The translations under genes were made by a program, and so were the position numbers. Shown here in pieces: positions 26,388 through 35,056 of a stretch of DNA of 64,000 bases. The notes under the pieces were generated by a model, which was not told where the DNA came from, made no database searches, and saw nothing but the letters and a program-made list of their open reading frames with translations. This stretch comes from UBA7672 sp041398245 (GTDB lineage: Bacteria; Pseudomonadota; Alphaproteobacteria; Caulobacterales; Hyphomonadaceae): assembly GCA_041398245.1 (NCBI GenBank), contig JAWKVC010000001.1, positions 62,001 to 126,000 of the forward strand. Direction: 5' to 3'. Numbering within the stretch: position 1 is the first letter of the stretch; each line of letters begins with the position of its first letter.

Positions 26388-27210
26388 GGCAGGGTTGGTT
26401 TGAGTGGAGGCACGCCTCCAACCCCGCTTGTCCTGACGAACGTCAGGACCCAGGGCTGACGTAGAAACTTGTCCCGGCTTGCAGCTTCAAGCCTGTTGGC
26501 GCCGCCGCCTTGCGGAAATCGCCTTCCCGCTTTCGTAGGAAAGCCCGAAAGTATCGCCCGCGATTTCAAATACCTGGGTTTCCGGCTTGTGGGATGAGGC
26601 GCCGCCCGATCCGGCCGGGCAGTTTCCTCGCCCATAATCCTGCCCATGACACCGGCGCGAACAGACGCAAACGGAATGGTGCCCCCATCGCCGCTTCAGC
26701 CCTGGCTGAATGCGATGCTGCGTCTCGTCGTTGAGCTGGTGCTTCATGCTGCAGCCAGGCTCGGGATGATCCGGCGGCCGAAGACCCGTGTGTGTGACAC
26801 GGCGTCCTTGCCCGCCCCTCTGCCCCTCGCCGCGCGCAGCATTCAATCAGAGGACATCAACCCTTCCTCGACAGGCCTCATGGTGAGCCTGCCGAACCAC
26901 GCGGCCGTGCCCGGCCACGTTCGCGCCACTCACCCGCTCGTCCCGACGCCTCGGGATCGAAATGCGATCCCGTCTTCAGGAAAGAGCCCAATCGCCCTGC
27001 GATTGGGTGGCGGGACCCAAGGCGGAGTGAGAGGCTTGTCCTGGCTTGAAGCTTCAAGCCGGCACCCCACGCGGGACACATCAGCGCCCGCCTAGCGGTT
27101 AGCGCACCCTATCCCACACCCGACCCCGGCCAGCCGCCGCAGGGATCGCGAGCCCGCGCCTGCGGCTTTGCCTGTCGCGCGTCACACAGACTCGCTATCA
27201 TGCCGGGCAG
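26388..27210. repeat. Repeat-rich intergenic region with stacked palindromes
   Basis: This 823-base spacer holds many perfect inverted repeats: 26405-26420 (arms TGGAGGC), 26430-26449 (GTCCTGACG-AA-CGTCAGGAC) and 26987-27007 (CCCAATCGC). Others are TCCCGA/TCGGGA at 26941-26956 and GGGATCG/CGATCCC just after it. Two related copies of a composite element are recognisable. Each has GGACCC, then about 30 bases, then CTTGTCC and the palindrome GGCTTGAAGCTTCAAGCC (the copy near 26481-26498 has one change). The segment near 26877-26900 (CTCATGGTGAGCCTGCCGAA) matches a repeat widespread in alphaproteobacterial genomes. Such stacked palindromes usually act in RNA processing or are remnants of mobile repeats. 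Confidence 0.7.
26646..27095 (+). CDS. Possible hypothetical protein running into a repeat
   Basis: A 149-aa frame from ATG 26646. The first ~70 residues (PPSPLQPWLNAMLRLVVELVLHAAARLGMIRR) look like a short amphipathic or membrane-associated peptide. From about residue 78 the sequence (LMVSLPNHAAVPGHV) is simply the translated repeat at 26877-26910 and the palindromes after it. Either a short gene was extended by repeat insertion or the frame is fortuitous. No family is known to me. Confidence 0.3.
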   Translation: MTPARTDANGMVPPSPLQPWLNAMLRLVVELVLHAAARLGMIRRPKTRVCDTASLPAPLPLAARSIQSEDINPSSTGLMVSLPNHAAVPGHVRATHPLVPTPRDRNAIPSSGKSPIALRLGGGTQGGVRGLSWLEASSRHPTRDTSAPA

Positions 27211-29292
27211 ATGCGCGACCCGGTCCTCTACCCCTTCTTCAATGACCTCTCGAGCCTTCCCGGCGTCGGGCCGAAAGTGCGGCCGCATCTCGCCCGCCTG
27301 ATCGGTGGCGAGACCTGGCTCGACCTTCTCTTTCATCTCCCCACCAGCTGGATCGATCGCCGCAACCGGGCCTCCATCGATCAGGTGGAGGTCGGTGAGA
27401 TCGCCACCGTCACCGGCGTTGTCGACAAGCTGGAGCATGCCCGCGCCCGGCTCCCCGCCCGCGTCCGCCTGCGCGACGAAACGGGCTTCATCACGCTCGC
27501 CTACTTCCACGCCAACCGCCAATGGCTGGAGCGCACCTTCAAGGTCGGCGAGACCATCATCGCCTCAGGCAAGGTCGGTGATTATCAGGGCGGCCGTCAG
27601 ATCGTTCATCCCGACCACGTCGTCAGTCCCGACAAGGACGACGAACTCCCCGAGGTCGAACCCGTCTATCCCATGACGGCCAGCCTCACGCCCAAGCAGA
27701 TCCGCAAGTTCGTCGGCGCCGCCATCGAGGGCATTCCCGATCTCGATGAATGGATCGATCCCCATCTCATTGCCAAGAACCGCTGGCCCGCCTTCAGGCA
27801 GGCCCTGCTGCGCCTCCACCAGCCCAAGGTCTACGACCCCGACGGGTTCGAAGTGGCCCGCCAGCGTCTCGCCTATGACGAAGCCCTCGCCCGCGAACTC
27901 GCCATGGGTCAGGCCCGCCTTGCTCGCGAACGCCGCCACGCCTGGCCAATCCCCCGCGCTGTCGGCGTCGAAAAGACCATCGTGGAGGCTCTGCCGTTCA
28001 AGCCCACGCGCGGCCAGATGGACGCCTACAAGGATGTCGCCATCGATATGGGCCGGCCCGCGCCCATGCGCCGGATGATCCAGGGCGATGTCGGCTCGGG
28101 CAAGACGCTCGTGGCCGCACTCGCAGCTGCCCAGGCCGCCGCCGCCGGAGGCGTCACGGCGTTGATGTCGCCCACCGAAGTTCTCGCCCGCCAGCAGGCT
28201 GACGCGATGGCGCGCTTCCTCGCGCCTGCCGGCATCGGCGTCGCCGCCCTCACCGGACGCGATAAGGGCGCCGCCCGCGAAGCCATCCTTGCCGACATTC
28301 GCGCCGGAAAGGTTCAGGTAATCTCGGGCACCCAAGCGCTCTACCAGTCGGACGTCGACCTGCCCGACCTCGCGCTCGTCATCATCGATGAACAGCACCG
28401 CTTCGGCGTCGCCGACCGCCTGCGCCTTACGTCCAAGGGCGCGAGCCCCCACATGCTGGTGATGAGCGCCACGCCTATTCCGCGCACCATGGCGCTCGCC
28501 GTACATGGCGATCTCGACATCTCGGTCATCCGCGAGAAGCCGGCGAACCGACAGGAAGTCGTAACCGCCGCCGTACCGGATTCCCGCATCGACGAGGTCA
28601 TCTCCGCCGTTGCCCGCGCCATCGAGCGCGGCGAACGCGCCTTCTGGATCTGCCCCGCCGTCGATTCCGAAGACGCCGGCGACGCCTCGGCGATCGCCCG
28701 GCGCGACGTTCTGGCCAATCACATCAACGCGCCCGTCGAGCTTGTTCATGGCCGCATGCCCGGACCCGATCGCGACGCAGCCCTTGAGCGGTTGCGCAGC
28801 GGAGAAGCCGGCGTCCTTGTCGCGACCACGGTCATCGAAGTCGGCGTCGATGTTCCCGAAGCCACCATCATCGTGATTGAGCACGCTGAACGCTTTGGCC
28901 TCGCCCAGCTTCATCAGTTGCGCGGCCGCGTCGGGCGCGGCGAGAAGGCCTCAAGCTGCGTTCTGCTTTATCAGGCGCCGCTCACCGAGGGCGGCAAGGA
29001 ACGCCTCGACACGCTTCGCAAGACCACAGATGGATTCGAAATCGCGGAAGCGGACTTCCGCCTGCGCGGTCCCGGCGATGTGCTGGGTCTGCGCCAATCG
29101 GGTCTGCCGACCTTCCGCGTGCTCGATCTCGCGCATGACGCCAACCTGATCGAGATCGCGCGCACGGACGCCAAATCCGTCCTCATGGCAGATCCAACAT
29201 TGGCGGGGCCACGCGGGGAAGCCATCCGGCGCGCACGCGACTTGTTCGCCCCACGCATCGCGTCTCAGGTTGCGGAGAATGACGGAACCTAG
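27211..29292 (+). CDS. recG: ATP-dependent DNA helicase RecG
   Basis: A 693-aa helicase that reverses stalled forks and processes Holliday junctions. The N-terminal wedge/OB domain spans ~1-200 (DLSSLPGVGPKVRPHLARLIG at its start). The SF2 core has GDVGSGKT (Walker A, about 292-299), DEQHRFG (motif II, about 393), SATPIPRTM (motif III), and motifs V-VI in VATTVIEVGVDVPEAT and QLRGRVGRG. The C-terminal TRG element is present. Length and motifs are normal. It converges on the DUF502 gene with 4 bases of overlap. Confidence 0.97.
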   Translation: MRDPVLYPFFNDLSSLPGVGPKVRPHLARLIGGETWLDLLFHLPTSWIDRRNRASIDQVEVGEIATVTGVVDKLEHARARLPARVRLRDETGFITLAYFHANRQWLERTFKVGETIIASGKVGDYQGGRQIVHPDHVVSPDKDDELPEVEPVYPMTASLTPKQIRKFVGAAIEGIPDLDEWIDPHLIAKNRWPAFRQALLRLHQPKVYDPDGFEVARQRLAYDEALARELAMGQARLARERRHAWPIPRAVGVEKTIVEALPFKPTRGQMDAYKDVAIDMGRPAPMRRMIQGDVGSGKTLVAALAAAQAAAAGGVTALMSPTEVLARQQADAMARFLAPAGIGVAALTGRDKGAAREAILADIRAGKVQVISGTQALYQSDVDLPDLALVIIDEQHRFGVADRLRLTSKGASPHMLVMSATPIPRTMALAVHGDLDISVIREKPANRQEVVTAAVPDSRIDEVISAVARAIERGERAFWICPAVDSEDAGDASAIARRDVLANHINAPVELVHGRMPGPDRDAALERLRSGEAGVLVATTVIEVGVDVPEATIIVIEHAERFGLAQLHQLRGRVGRGEKASSCVLLYQAPLTEGGKERLDTLRKTTDGFEIAEADFRLRGPGDVLGLRQSGLPTFRVLDLAHDANLIEIARTDAKSVLMADPTLAGPRGEAIRRARDLFAPRIASQVAENDGT

Positions 29293-29984
29293 TTCCGTGC
29301 GTCGAGCTTGCGGTTGTCCATCTTGTCGACCTGCTCGGTGCTGCGAATGCCGAACGAGATAACGAGCTTCGCTGCTTTCTCGACGCTCATGTTGAGCGGA
29401 CGAATGCGCTCGGGCGTCACGAACACCAACTGCCCCATTGCGGGGTTCGGCGAACTCGGCACCAGCACGCCCACAACGTCGGGAAGGTCGCTGGCGATCT
29501 CGGGGTCGGGATTGCGGCTTGTGACGAAGCCAATGACCCAAAGCCCCTTGCCGGGATACTCGACCAGCACGGCCTCCTTGAACGAGGACGCGTCATTCGA
29601 GGCCAGCGTCTCAACGACCTGCTTCACGACGGAATAGATCGACCGCACCAGCGGCACACGCGCGAGGATCAGCTCGCCAATCCGCACCATCGTGCGCCCG
29701 AACAGGTTGGCGACAATCGCGCCAAGCAGCGTCAGGCCGACGACAGCGATGATGATGCCCAGCCCCGGAAGCGGGAAGCCCAGCCAGTTCTCCGGGTCCC
29801 ATGCTTCGGGAAGCAGCGGCGTGATCGCCCTGTCGACGAAGACGACAAAACTCCAGACCAGCCAGAATGTGATCCCGATCGGCGCCGCAACCACCAGCCC
29901 GGCGAAGAACCAGTTGCGCAGCGCCGTCAGCGGCCCGCTTCGCGTGCGGGGCGCAACGGGTTCAGGAATGGGGCTCTGGGACAT
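29289..29984 (-). CDS. DUF502 family membrane protein
   Basis: A 231-aa protein from ATG 29984 (MSQSPIPE, preceded by ACAGGA). It has two hydrophobic helices near residues 22-46 and 62-85, then the conserved soluble part with ARVPLVRSIYSVVKQVVETL, FKEAVLVEYPGKGLWVIGFVTS and VFVPSSPNP-type residues (here VLVPSSPNPAMGQLVFV). These mark DUF502/COG2928 proteins, which are membrane-anchored and of unknown function. It stands next to recG here. Confidence 0.88.
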   Translation of the reverse strand: MSQSPIPEPVAPRTRSGPLTALRNWFFAGLVVAAPIGITFWLVWSFVVFVDRAITPLLPEAWDPENWLGFPLPGLGIIIAVVGLTLLGAIVANLFGRTMVRIGELILARVPLVRSIYSVVKQVVETLASNDASSFKEAVLVEYPGKGLWVIGFVTSRNPDPEIASDLPDVVGVLVPSSPNPAMGQLVFVTPERIRPLNMSVEKAAKLVISFGIRSTEQVDKMDNRKLDARN

Positions 29985-30065
29985 CGGCATCCTGTCGCGG
30001 CGTGGCAACCAGCACCGCGTTAGCCCACAAACGCGCGCCGAGCCAGTTCAGGACTGCCGCAGTCT

Positions 30066-30529
<464 letters not shown>

Positions 30530-30533
<4 letters not shown>

Positions 30534-31417
30534 GGGCTCGGCCTTTCCACGATGACGTCTACAGGAGGCAGTGCGCAGGCCGCGGCCGGATCGGCCACGT
30601 TGATGCCTGCAAGCACCGAAGCGAATTCAGGTCCATCCGTGCGTTTGACGTACACGGTCGGTTGGCGGTGCGCCTTGAGATCGGCCACGACGACCGCCTT
30701 GGTCAGCTTGTCAGCCTGACTCGGGCTTTCAAAGCGTCCATCGCGGTCTTCCGGTCCGGCCTTGATGCCACGGATCACGTCGAGCCCCGTCAGGGCGCGG
30801 CCCCATGGGGTGTACTTCTTGTCCAGCGGCGTCCCCGGCCCCACGCGATCCTGACGCATGAGGAAGAACTCGGTGCCGGCGCTGTCGACGGCCTGCGCGC
30901 GCGCCATCGACGTCACGCCCGCACAATGAATCACCCAGGTGCGCGCCAGCGGCGGATCTGAAATCATCGCGACCTCGTCCGGCTGGCCTTCCACGATGAA
31001 ACCATCGAGGTAGCCCAGCTTGTCGCCCTGCGCCGTGGTTCCGAACCACTGCACCTTCTGTTCCGCCGGATTACGCATCCAGGTAAACTCGGCCTGTATG
31101 TTCGGATAGCGCGGGTAGATCTGATAGACAGAATAAACATCGCCGCCCTGCGCCATGAAGTTGTCCAGAACGCGATGGAAGGGCAGCTTGTCGTAGTTGC
31201 CGTCGCGCACGATCTTCTTGATCTGCGCGACGTGATTGGGCGCGATGTCGGGCCGCAGCTCGATCAGGATTTCCTGGTTGTTGACGGTGAACTGAAGAAG
31301 GTTTTCCGGGTCGACCTTGCGCCAGTTGGCGGGATCGTCAGCTGGGCCGGCCCAGGCAGCGGCCGCGCCGGCCAGCAGGGCCGCCCCTGCCGCCGCCATA
31401 ACAAAGCGTCGCAACAT
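30530..31417 (-). CDS. Exported cyclophilin-type peptidyl-prolyl isomerase
   Basis: A 295-aa protein with a signal peptide (MLRRFVMAAAGAALLAGAAAAWA) and a cyclophilin domain: KLPFHRVLDNFMAQGGDVYS and GTEFFLMRQDRVGPGTPLDKKYTPWGRALTG. It has inserts in the loop after the first active-site motif and a C-terminal extension, as in the long periplasmic cyclophilins of alphaproteobacteria. It begins one base after the coaD stop and overlaps the next isomerase gene by 4 bases, so one operon is inferred. Confidence 0.92.
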
Positions 31418-31921
31418 CTACTTGCCCTTCTTCATCCCGTACTTGGCCAGCAACCGCTCATGGACCGCTGCGGGAACGAAAAGATCAGCGCTTCCGCCGA
31501 GCCGTGCAATCTCTTTTACCAGTCGCGACGACACAGCCTGGTGATGCGGATCGGCCATCAGGAAAACGGTTTCGATCTCGTCATTCATCTGCTGGTTCAT
31601 GGCGACCATCTGGAATTCGTATTCGAAGTCCGACACGGCCCGGAGTCCACGGATGATCATCTGGGCGCCGCACTCTTCGGCAAAATGCATCAGCAGGTTG
31701 TCGAACGGGCGCGCCTCGATCTCGACCCCCCGCGCCAGCTTGCGCGCTTCATGCAGCACCATGTCGGTGCGTTCCTCGAGGGTGAACAGCGGCCCCTTCC
31801 CCTCGTTGATCGCAACACCGATGATCAGCTTGTCGACCAGCTTCACGGCGCGCCCGATGATGTCGAGATGGCCGTTGGTGATCGGATCAAATGTCCCCGG
31901 ATAAAGGCCGATGCGCTTCAG
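31418..31921 (-). CDS. coaD: Phosphopantetheine adenylyltransferase, CTG start
   Basis: A 167-aa enzyme of CoA synthesis (4'-phosphopantetheine plus ATP to dephospho-CoA). The N-terminal KRIGLYPGTFDPITNGHLD contains the ATP-binding T/SxxGH motif (TNGH) and is essential. Between this motif and the gyrA stop (31976-31978) there is no in-frame ATG, GTG or TTG. The only codon in the right place is CTG at 31921-31919, directly before Lys. The internal ATG at 31846 would remove the active site. The C-terminal substrate region MIIRGLRAVSDFEYE and SSRLVKEIA are normal. It lies 54 bases downstream of gyrA. Confidence 0.9.
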   Translation of the reverse strand: MKRIGLYPGTFDPITNGHLDIIGRAVKLVDKLIIGVAINEGKGPLFTLEERTDMVLHEARKLARGVEIEARPFDNLLMHFAEECGAQMIIRGLRAVSDFEYEFQMVAMNQQMNDEIETVFLMADPHHQAVSSRLVKEIARLGGSADLFVPAAVHERLLAKYGMKKGK

Positions 31922-31975
31922 GCTGCGGCTGACCGCCGGCGCCGACCAGCAGCCGCGCCCCGCACCGGACGCGGT

Positions 31976-34756
31976 TCACCCGCCGCCCGTCTTTCCGGCC
32001 GCCTCGTCACCGTTCTGGTCCTCCAGCCTTTCCACGGAGACGACCCGCTCGCCTGCCGCCACCCTCAGCACGCGAACACCTTGCGTCGCCCGACCCGCGA
32101 TGCGGATCTGATCCACGGCGCAACGTATCAATTGCCCCGCATCTGTCACCACCATGATTTCGTCCTGCTCGCCCACCGGGAAGGATGCGACGAGTCGTCC
32201 ACCCTTCGGCAGGCGATGCGCGATGAGGCCTTTGCCGCCGCGTCCCGTCCGGCGGTAGTCGAAGGCGGATGCGCGTTTGCCCATGCCTTCTTCGGTCAGC
32301 GTAAGGATGAATTGTTCCGCCGCCTGCAATTGCGCGAAGCGTTCCTCGGTGAGCTCAACTTCGCCGTTGGCGTCGCCATCTGTCGCCGCAGCTGACTCAT
32401 CAGCATCGGAGACAACATCGTCCTCAGCTTCCTCAGCGCCTTCCTCACCTTCGGTCCTACGCGCCGCATTGGCCCGCCGGAGATAGGCCCGCGCCTCGGC
32501 TGGCGAGACCTCGATCTGGCCGAGCACACTCATGGCGATCAGTGAATCGCCCGCGCCCAGCTTGATGCCGCGGACGCCTGTGGACGTCCGGCCAGAGAAC
32601 ACGCGAACGTCCTCGACCGAGAAGCGGATGCACTGACCCAGCGCTGTCGTCAGAAGGACGTCATCAGCCGGCGCGCAGATCTGAACATCGACGATGGCGT
32701 CCCCATCATCTTCCAGCTTCATGGCGATCTTGCCGGCGCGGTTCACGGACAGGAAATCGGTCAGCAAGTTGCGCCGAATGCCGCCTGACTTGGTGGCGAA
32801 CAGGATATTCAGCTTGGCCCGCTCTTCCTCGTCCTGCGGCAGCGGCATCACGGAGGTGATCCGCTCGCCCTGCTTGAGCGGCAGGATGTTGATCAGCGCC
32901 TTGCCACGCGCATTGGGCGCTCCCAGCGGCAGGCGCCAGACCTTCTGCTTGTAGGCCATGCCCGTTGAAGAGAAGAACAGGATCTCTGTGTGCGTGTCGG
33001 CGGCAAAAAGACGGACAACAAAGTCATCCTCCTTCGTTTCCATCCCGCCGCGTCCTTTTCCGCCCCTGTTCTGGGTCCGGTAGGCTGACAGGGCGGTGCG
33101 CTTCACATAGCCGCCATGGGTGACCATGACGACCATGTCTTCCTTCTCGATGAAGGCTTCGTCCTCAAGATCGAGATCGGCCTCAATAAACTCGGAGCGG
33201 CGCGGGCCGCCAAACCTGTCACGAACGTCCGTCAGTTCGTTCTTGATGATCTCCAGCACACGCGCACGCGACGCCAGGATCGCCAGCAGGTCCTTGATCT
33301 TCTCCGCCAGCCCCGACGCTTCCTTGCCGATCTCATCCCGGCCAAGGTTGGTCAGGCGCGACAGCTGCAGCGCGAGAATAGCGCGCGCCTGTTCGTCAGA
33401 CAGCCTGATCTCCCCCGCATCGTTGAACACCGTACGGCGATCCGCGATCAGTCCGATCAGCGGCGCCATGTCCATCGCGGGCCAGGGCTTTTCGAGCAAC
33501 GCAACGCGCGCCGCTTCCGGGTCCGCCGAATAGCGGATGATCCGGATGATCTCGTCGATGTTGGCGACGGCCAGTGCGAGACCGATCAACACGTGCGCAC
33601 GATCACGCGCCTTGTTGAGTTCGAACTTCGTCCGGCGCGCGACAACTTCTTCGCGGAAGCGAATGAACGCCTGCAGCATGCCGCGCAGCGACATCAGTTC
33701 CGGCCGGCCGCCATTCAGCGCCAGCATGTTTACGCCAAACGACGTCTGCATCGGCGTGAGCCGGAACAGGTTGTTCAGGACGATATCCGCAGAGGCGTCG
33801 CGCTTGATTTCGATCACGACGCGAATGCCGTTGCGATCGCTCTCGTCGCGCAGATCGGAGATGCCTTCGATCTTCTTCTCGCGCACAAGCTCCGCGATCT
33901 TCTCGACCATCGAGGCCTTGTTTACCTGATAGGGAACCTCGGTGACGATGATCGCTTCCCGGCCGCCCTTCAGGGTCTCGATATCTGTCTTCGAACGCAT
34001 GATGACCGAGCCACGCCCCGTCATCATGCCATTGCGCGATCCCGCTCGGCCAATGATCAGACCACCCGTCGGGAAATCCGGACCGGGCACGATGTCCAGC
34101 AGGGCCATGTCATCCAGCGCGGGATTGTCGATCAGCGCGATTGCAGCGTCGATGATCTCGGTCAGGTTGTGCGGCGGAATGTTGGTCGCCATGCCGACCG
34201 CGATACCGCCCGCGCCGTTGACCAGCAGGTTCGGAAACTTCGCCGGCAGGACTGTCGGCTCCTGGCGGGAGCCGTCATAGTTGTCTTCGAAGTTGACCGT
34301 GTCCTTGTCGATGTCATCGAGCAGGTTCGCGGTCACGCGCGACATGCGGCTTTCAGTGTAGCGCATGGCCGCCGGCGGATCGCCGTCAATGGAGCCGAAA
34401 TTGCCCTGCCCGTCGATCAGCGGCACGCTCATCGCGAATGGCTGCGCCATACGAACAAGGGCGTCATAGATCGACTGGTCGCCGTGCGGGTGCCAGCGGC
34501 CGATCACGTCGCCGACAATGTTGGCTGACTTCCTGAACGGCTTGTCGTGCGTGTATCCGCCCTCATACGCGGCAAACAGGATGCGGCGGTGAACGGGCTT
34601 GAGGCCGTCGCGAACATCCGGCAGCGCGCGGCTGACGATGACGCTCATCGCATAGTCGAGGTACGACTTCTTGAGTTCGGCGGTGATGGAAATGGGCGCG
34701 ATATCGCCCGCGCCGGAACCCCCGTCCGGGGCAGTCTGATCAGGCGTGTCGGTCAA
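31976..34756 (-). CDS. gyrA: DNA gyrase subunit A, TTG start
   Basis: A 926-aa subunit. A TTG at 34756 is the only start codon between the upstream in-frame stop and the conserved ELKKSYLDYAMSVIVSRALPDVRDG block. The catalytic Tyr is in MRYTESRMS. The quinolone region reads HPHGDQSIYDALVRMAQ; the residue equivalent to E. coli Ser83 is Gln and that equivalent to Asp87 is Asp. The C-terminal pinwheel contains the GyrA-box-like QNRGGKGRGG. A long acidic insert (EGEEGAEEAEDDVVSDADES) interrupts the C-terminal domain. It leads the gyrA-coaD-ppi-ppi operon. Confidence 0.96.
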   Translation of the reverse strand: MTDTPDQTAPDGGSGAGDIAPISITAELKKSYLDYAMSVIVSRALPDVRDGLKPVHRRILFAAYEGGYTHDKPFRKSANIVGDVIGRWHPHGDQSIYDALVRMAQPFAMSVPLIDGQGNFGSIDGDPPAAMRYTESRMSRVTANLLDDIDKDTVNFEDNYDGSRQEPTVLPAKFPNLLVNGAGGIAVGMATNIPPHNLTEIIDAAIALIDNPALDDMALLDIVPGPDFPTGGLIIGRAGSRNGMMTGRGSVIMRSKTDIETLKGGREAIIVTEVPYQVNKASMVEKIAELVREKKIEGISDLRDESDRNGIRVVIEIKRDASADIVLNNLFRLTPMQTSFGVNMLALNGGRPELMSLRGMLQAFIRFREEVVARRTKFELNKARDRAHVLIGLALAVANIDEIIRIIRYSADPEAARVALLEKPWPAMDMAPLIGLIADRRTVFNDAGEIRLSDEQARAILALQLSRLTNLGRDEIGKEASGLAEKIKDLLAILASRARVLEIIKNELTDVRDRFGGPRRSEFIEADLDLEDEAFIEKEDMVVMVTHGGYVKRTALSAYRTQNRGGKGRGGMETKEDDFVVRLFAADTHTEILFFSSTGMAYKQKVWRLPLGAPNARGKALINILPLKQGERITSVMPLPQDEEERAKLNILFATKSGGIRRNLLTDFLSVNRAGKIAMKLEDDGDAIVDVQICAPADDVLLTTALGQCIRFSVEDVRVFSGRTSTGVRGIKLGAGDSLIAMSVLGQIEVSPAEARAYLRRANAARRTEGEEGAEEAEDDVVSDADESAAATDGDANGEVELTEERFAQLQAAEQFILTLTEEGMGKRASAFDYRRTGRGGKGLIAHRLPKGGRLVASFPVGEQDEIMVVTDAGQLIRCAVDQIRIAGRATQGVRVLRVAAGERVVSVERLEDQNGDEAAGKTGGG

Positions 34757-35056
34757 GCAGAAATCGTCCGGAAGATGGGCGGCCGCGCCGCCGGGATTCG
34801 AGGCATTCTTCTAGCCCATTTGTGCGCTGCAAGACAAACGAATAAGACGTTTGATCCACAGCCATACCAGTTTGATTGTATTAGATATTCTCAGTTCCCC
34901 CCAATGTCGCCAACGGCTACCCCCGACCGATGCCATCTTACCTGGAAAAATGCCGGCCGCGCGGGGTCCAGCGGGGCGCTTTTCGCGGCGCAGCGTGACT
35001 AGAGTCGGCTTTCCCGCTTGGATGTCGTTGAGCTTGGCTCGACCGTGGGGTGACAC
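34757..35056. promoter_or_regulatory. Divergent promoter region of gyrA and the PQQ-type dehydrogenase
   Basis: These 300 bases contain no supported gene. The stretch 34840-34900 is markedly AT-rich compared with its surroundings (for example GTATTAGATATTCTC) and is the likely place for gyrA promoter elements, but no box pair can be assigned with confidence. Confidence 0.4.

Noticed and set aside
27565..28914. 449-aa minus-strand frame inside recG
   Set aside because: RecG motifs across the region are intact and account for the sequence; the antisense frame shows no recognisable domain.
31418..31846. coaD starting at the internal ATG 31846
   Set aside because: This would delete the TNGH nucleotide-binding motif and the first strand, leaving a non-functional protein.
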